Below are positions 61,229-64,000 of a stretch of DNA of 64,000 nucleotides, one piece after another; the first letter of the stretch is position 1, and every line of letters starts with the position of its first letter. Where the stretch lies: assembly GCA_934561515.1 (NCBI GenBank), contig CAKTGM010000006.1, forward strand, positions 1-64,000. Direction: 5' to 3'. The position numbers and the translations under genes were made by a program. Under the pieces are notes generated by a model that was given only the letters and a program-made list of their open reading frames with translations, did not search any database and was not told the DNA's origin. This DNA comes from an uncultured Oscillospiraceae bacterium. GTDB lineage: Bacteria > Bacillota > Clostridia > Oscillospirales > Oscillospiraceae.

Positions 61229-62098
61229 ATGAAGAAAACAAAAGTTTCCGAGCAGGTGCGCAGCTATCTCATCATCACGGTGGCCTGCGTGCTGTATGCA
61301 CTGTCCTTTGACTGGTTTTATGCGCCCAACGACTTTACCGTCGGCGGTTTTACCGGTATCTCGCAGATCATCAATTTCTTTATTCCGATCCTGCCGGTCG
61401 GTGTGATGATCATCGTGCTCAATGTGCCCCTGTTCGGCGCGGGACTTAAAAAATTCGGCTTCGCCTTCCTTGTGAAGTCTATCTACACGATGGCGCTCAG
61501 CTCGCTGCTCATCGATATCATCGCCGCGCTCTATGAGTTCTCGCCCATGGACCCGCTGCTCGCCTGCCTTTACGGCGGCGTGACGCTCGGCATCGCCTCG
61601 GGGCTTCTGTTCCGCGAGGAGGCGACCACGGGCGGCTCGGAGCTTGGCGCGTGGATTTTGCGCACGCGCATTGAAGGCTTTTCCATCGGCAACATCTGCC
61701 TCGGCATCGACCTGACGATCATCATGATCTACGCCTCGGTGTTCAAGAGCCTCAATAACGCCCTCTACGGCGCGCTCGCGCTCTACATCACGACCAAGGT
61801 GCTCGATCTGGTCGTTTACGGGCAGAACACGGCGAAGCTCGCCTATATCATCAGCAGCAAGTATGAAGAGATCATGCGCGAGATGATCAAGCTCGACAAG
61901 GGCGTGACGCTCCTGCACGGCAAGGGCGGCTACACGGGAGAAGACCGCCCGCTGCTGCTGTGCGCGGTGCACAACAAGGAAGCGGTGATGATCAAGCGCT
62001 TCATCAAGGAGCTGGACCCCGACGCCTTCTTCATCGTCTGCGATGCGAGCGAGGTGCTGGGCGAGGGCTTCGGCCAGTATAACCCCAAGGGACTTTAA
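61229..62098 (+). CDS. YitT-family membrane protein (DUF161 + DUF2179)
   Basis: This 289-aa protein has five or six membrane helices (about residues 10-205) with the DUF161 blocks NDFTVGGFTGISQI and EEATTGGSELGAWIL, followed by a cytoplasmic DUF2179 domain (about 210-285, with LDKGVTLLHGKGGYTGEDRPLLLC). YitT proteins are common in Firmicutes, often in several copies; transport is assumed but the substrate is not established. AGAGAAGAGAG-type purines precede ATG 61229. Confidence 0.93.
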   Translation: MKKTKVSEQVRSYLIITVACVLYALSFDWFYAPNDFTVGGFTGISQIINFFIPILPVGVMIIVLNVPLFGAGLKKFGFAFLVKSIYTMALSSLLIDIIAALYEFSPMDPLLACLYGGVTLGIASGLLFREEATTGGSELGAWILRTRIEGFSIGNICLGIDLTIIMIYASVFKSLNNALYGALALYITTKVLDLVVYGQNTAKLAYIISSKYEEIMREMIKLDKGVTLLHGKGGYTGEDRPLLLCAVHNKEAVMIKRFIKELDPDAFFIVCDASEVLGEGFGQYNPKGL

Positions 62099-62133
62099 GA
62101 AAAGAGACGCTTTGCTTTTCGGGAGGTAAGACC

Positions 62134-62739
62134 ATGGATTTTACAGCGGTTCAAAAAAATCTCAAGGAGAGAGGCTTTGCCGTGTCGACCTTTGCGACGG
62201 CAAAGGAGGCCGCGGACTATCTCAACGCGCAGATCGACCATTCGAGCGTGTCCTTCGGCGGCAGCATGACGCTCTCGCAGATGGGGCTTTTTGAAAGCCT
62301 CGGCGCGCACAACACGATGTACAGCCACTGGAACGTGCCGGAGGGGATGGACGCGGGCGAGGTGCTCAAAAACGCCTCGACCTGCGAGCACTACCTGCTC
62401 TCGGCCAACGGCCTTGCCGAGACGGGCGAGATCATCAACATCGACGGCACGGGCAACCGCGTGTCCTCGATGCTCTTCGGCCACAGGAAGGTGTGGTTCG
62501 TCATCGGCAGCAACAAGCTCGCGCCGAGCTATGACGAGGCGCTCTGGCGCGCCCGCAACATCGCCGCGCCAAAAAACGCCCGGCGCCTCGGCATGAAGAC
62601 GCCCTGCGCCGTAAAGGGCGACCGCTGCTACGACTGCAAGAGCCCCGAGCGCATCTGCCGCGGCCTTGTCGTGCTGTGGGAAGCCGTCAAGGGCTGCGAG
62701 ACGGAGGTCGTGCTCGTCGACGAAGTGCTTGGCTACTGA
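62134..62739 (+). CDS. LUD-domain protein (LutC/YkgG-like)
   Basis: This 201-aa protein is a single LUD domain, with SVSFGGSMTLSQMGLFESL and SANGLAETGEIINIDGTGNRVSSM. LUD proteins include LutC of lactate oxidation, but stand-alone versions such as this have unknown partners. The C-terminal cysteines, CAVKGDRCYDCKSPERIC (about residues 152-169), could bind an Fe-S cluster or zinc (inference). GGGAGG precedes ATG 62134. No lutA or lutB gene is near. Confidence 0.9.
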   Translation: MDFTAVQKNLKERGFAVSTFATAKEAADYLNAQIDHSSVSFGGSMTLSQMGLFESLGAHNTMYSHWNVPEGMDAGEVLKNASTCEHYLLSANGLAETGEIINIDGTGNRVSSMLFGHRKVWFVIGSNKLAPSYDEALWRARNIAAPKNARRLGMKTPCAVKGDRCYDCKSPERICRGLVVLWEAVKGCETEVVLVDEVLGY

Positions 62740-62767
62740 AAACCGCGCCGGAGAGGGGGGGAGCGCC

Positions 62768-63412
62768 ATGCGCAGAAAGTTCATACCGCTTTTGCTGGCG
62801 CTTTGCCTGATGCTCTCGGGCTGCGGCAACGTCGTGCTCGAGCGCAGCTACAGCGTCTCCGCGCCGCACAGCGCGGTCTACTGGGAAAATGAAAACGCCG
62901 ACACCCTGCGCGCCGACAGCTATCAGGACCTTGTCAACGCGCTGCTGCTGCTCCTCGGCGAGCACAGCGAGGAGGGAACGGTCCGCATCTACGGCAGCGA
63001 CGAAAACGCCGCGTCGATGGCGGAGCAGGCCTGCCGCGAGGTGCAGGAGGAAACGCCGCTGGGCGCGTACCTGCTTGACTACATCAGCTATACCGACGCG
63101 CAGGCCCACAACTACTACGAGATGAAGGTGCGCCTCGGTTACCGCCGCACGGCGGAGGAGCAGGCGGCCATTATCACCGCGACCAGCACCGAGGCCCTGC
63201 CCGACCTGCTGCGCCTGACGGCGGCGGAGGGAACGGTGAAGCACATCGCCGTGCGCTTCGGCTACTTTACGACAGACCGCAGCGGCCTGCGCGAAATGGT
63301 GCGCACGGTGCAGCGCGAGGTCGACCCCACCTTCCGCCAGCCGTGGCAGGTGAGCTTCTATCCCGATACCGAGGATGTCGGCATCGTGGAGGTCGTGCTG
63401 GGCGAAGAATGA
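62768..63412 (+). CDS. Lipoprotein of unknown function
   Basis: This 214-aa protein has a signal peptide with lipobox LSGC (Cys19). The mature domain begins YSVSAPHSAVYWENENADTL and is mixed alpha/beta with no motif I recognise. The G-rich run GAGGGGGGGAG precedes ATG 62768; the frame open upstream overlaps the LUD gene and is not needed. It lies 28 nt after that gene and may share its transcript. A strong terminator follows at 63422-63456. Confidence 0.78.
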   Translation: MRRKFIPLLLALCLMLSGCGNVVLERSYSVSAPHSAVYWENENADTLRADSYQDLVNALLLLLGEHSEEGTVRIYGSDENAASMAEQACREVQEETPLGAYLLDYISYTDAQAHNYYEMKVRLGYRRTAEEQAAIITATSTEALPDLLRLTAAEGTVKHIAVRFGYFTTDRSGLREMVRTVQREVDPTFRQPWQVSFYPDTEDVGIVEVVLGEE

Positions 63413-63419
63413 CAAGCAA

Positions 63420-63457
63420 ATAAAAAGCGCCTGAACGATTCGTTCAGGCGCTTTTTG
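63420..63457 (+). terminator. Bidirectional terminator between the lipoprotein and ABC ATPase genes
   Basis: AGCGCCTGAACG (63426-63437) pairs with CGTTCAGGCGCT (63441-63452), with A and T runs on the two sides. Confidence 0.9.
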
Positions 63458-63483
63458 CAGCATTTGGAGGAAAATGCGGGGGG

Positions 63484-64000
63484 TCAGGAGAGGATCGCGC
63501 GGTCGTTGGCGAATTCATCGCCGCTTGCCTTGGTGAACTGCTCAAGGAGGTCGGGCACGGTGAGGTTCTTCTTTTCCTCGCCCGAAATGTCGAGGATGAT
63601 ATGGCCCTCGTGCAGCATGATGAGGCGGTTGCCGTACTGGATGGCGTCACGCATATTGTGCGTGATCATCAGCGTGGTGAGCTGACCCTCGCGCACGATG
63701 CGGTCGGTGAGCTCCATGACCTTGGCGGCGGTCTTCGGGTCGAGCGCGGCGGTGTGCTCGTCGAGCAGCAACAGTTTGGGGCGCTTGAGCGTCGCCATCA
63801 GCAGCGTGAGCGCCTGACGCTGGCCGCCCGAGAGCGTTGCGACCTTGGTGGCAAGGCGGGACTCAAGGCCGAGGCCGAGGTCGCCGAGGAGCTTTCTGTA
63901 CTGCTCGCGCTCTTCCTTCGTCACGCCCCAGGCAAGCCCGCGGCGCTGGCCGCGGCGGGCGGCGAGGGCAAGGTTCTCTTCGATCTGCATTGAGGGGGCC
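63484..64000 (-). CDS. ABC transporter ATP-binding protein, C-terminal part (COG1101-like)
   Basis: The frame runs off the right edge, so the N-terminus with Walker A is missing; an in-frame ATG at 63990 is internal. The 172 visible residues hold the PSMQIEENLALA region, the signature LSGGQRQALTL, Walker B LLLLDEHTAALDP and the switch histidine in ITHNM. The DEHTAALDPKTA form and the layout match the ATPase of the TrpXYZ/YtmA-like uptake group, which pairs with a periplasmic-type binding protein and one permease. The substrate may be an aromatic amino acid or a related compound, unproven. Confidence 0.9.
   Translation of the reverse strand, partial: APSMQIEENLALAARRGQRRGLAWGVTKEEREQYRKLLGDLGLGLESRLATKVATLSGGQRQALTLLMATLKRPKLLLLDEHTAALDPKTAAKVMELTDRIVREGQLTTLMITHNMRDAIQYGNRLIMLHEGHIILDISGEEKKNLTVPDLLEQFTKASGDEFANDRAILS

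Overview
The window looks like chromosomal DNA of a GC-rich, anaerobic, spore-forming Clostridia bacterium, most like Oscillospiraceae (inference from gene content). The pointers are spoVAC, a type III glutamine synthetase, a [4Fe-4S] serine dehydratase, a 2[4Fe-4S] ferredoxin, several radical-SAM enzymes, a large selenium-metabolism locus, an M-box riboswitch, SLH surface proteins and sigma-A promoters of the TTGxxx-N17-TATAAT type. About 50 protein genes and five tRNA genes are supported.

Layout. 1-2260: the right end of a mobile element of lower GC, with a large serine recombinase, butted against the 3' end of glnN. 2326-8960: minus-strand glnN, then an envelope O-acylation operon (DHHW protein, MBOAT acyltransferase, small lipoprotein) preceded by an ECF sigma/anti-sigma pair. 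9167-10639: a divergent serpin lipoprotein with an ECF-type promoter. 10745-11080: a gene-free stretch that reads on the minus strand as a roughly 300-nt structured noncoding RNA with its own promoter and terminator. 11223-18705: a tRNA methyltransferase, ferredoxin, clpC, an AT-rich lipoprotein, a small monooxygenase, a parE-type topoisomerase gene, a DnaA-box-like cluster and spoVAC.

18849-35558 is an unbroken run of plus-strand genes: hemW, an SLH-anchored phosphodiester glycosidase, a lipoprotein/response regulator/kinase operon, yqhQ-prmC-recA-recX-rimO-pgsA-cysS, and sdaAB-sdaAA. 35622-41670 is a selenium region: a selD whose product contains selenocysteine (in-frame UGA at codon 16), a second ECF sigma/anti-sigma pair, then yedF, a cysteine-desulfurase-like gene, a DUF3343 gene, yedE and tusA, mostly with 4-nt ATGA/GTGA overlaps.

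41793-54537 holds small metalloproteins, a uracil permease, a dicarboxylate/amino-acid symporter, a DMT transporter, an M42 peptidase, a Val-Asp-Phe-Gly-Cys tRNA operon with a consensus promoter, hslO, a methyltransferase, aroQ, a gamma-carbonic-anhydrase-like protein, an M29 aminopeptidase, and mgtE behind an M-box Mg2+ riboswitch. 54957-64000 holds yihY, trkA-trkH potassium uptake, a parC-type topoisomerase gene (likely partner of the parE 41 kb away), yitT, a LUD protein, a lipoprotein and the start of an ABC transporter ATPase.

Most noteworthy are the structured RNA at 10745-11046, the UGA-containing selD with its selenium operon, and the ECF sigma / O-acylation / serpin neighbourhood, which reads like an envelope-defence module.
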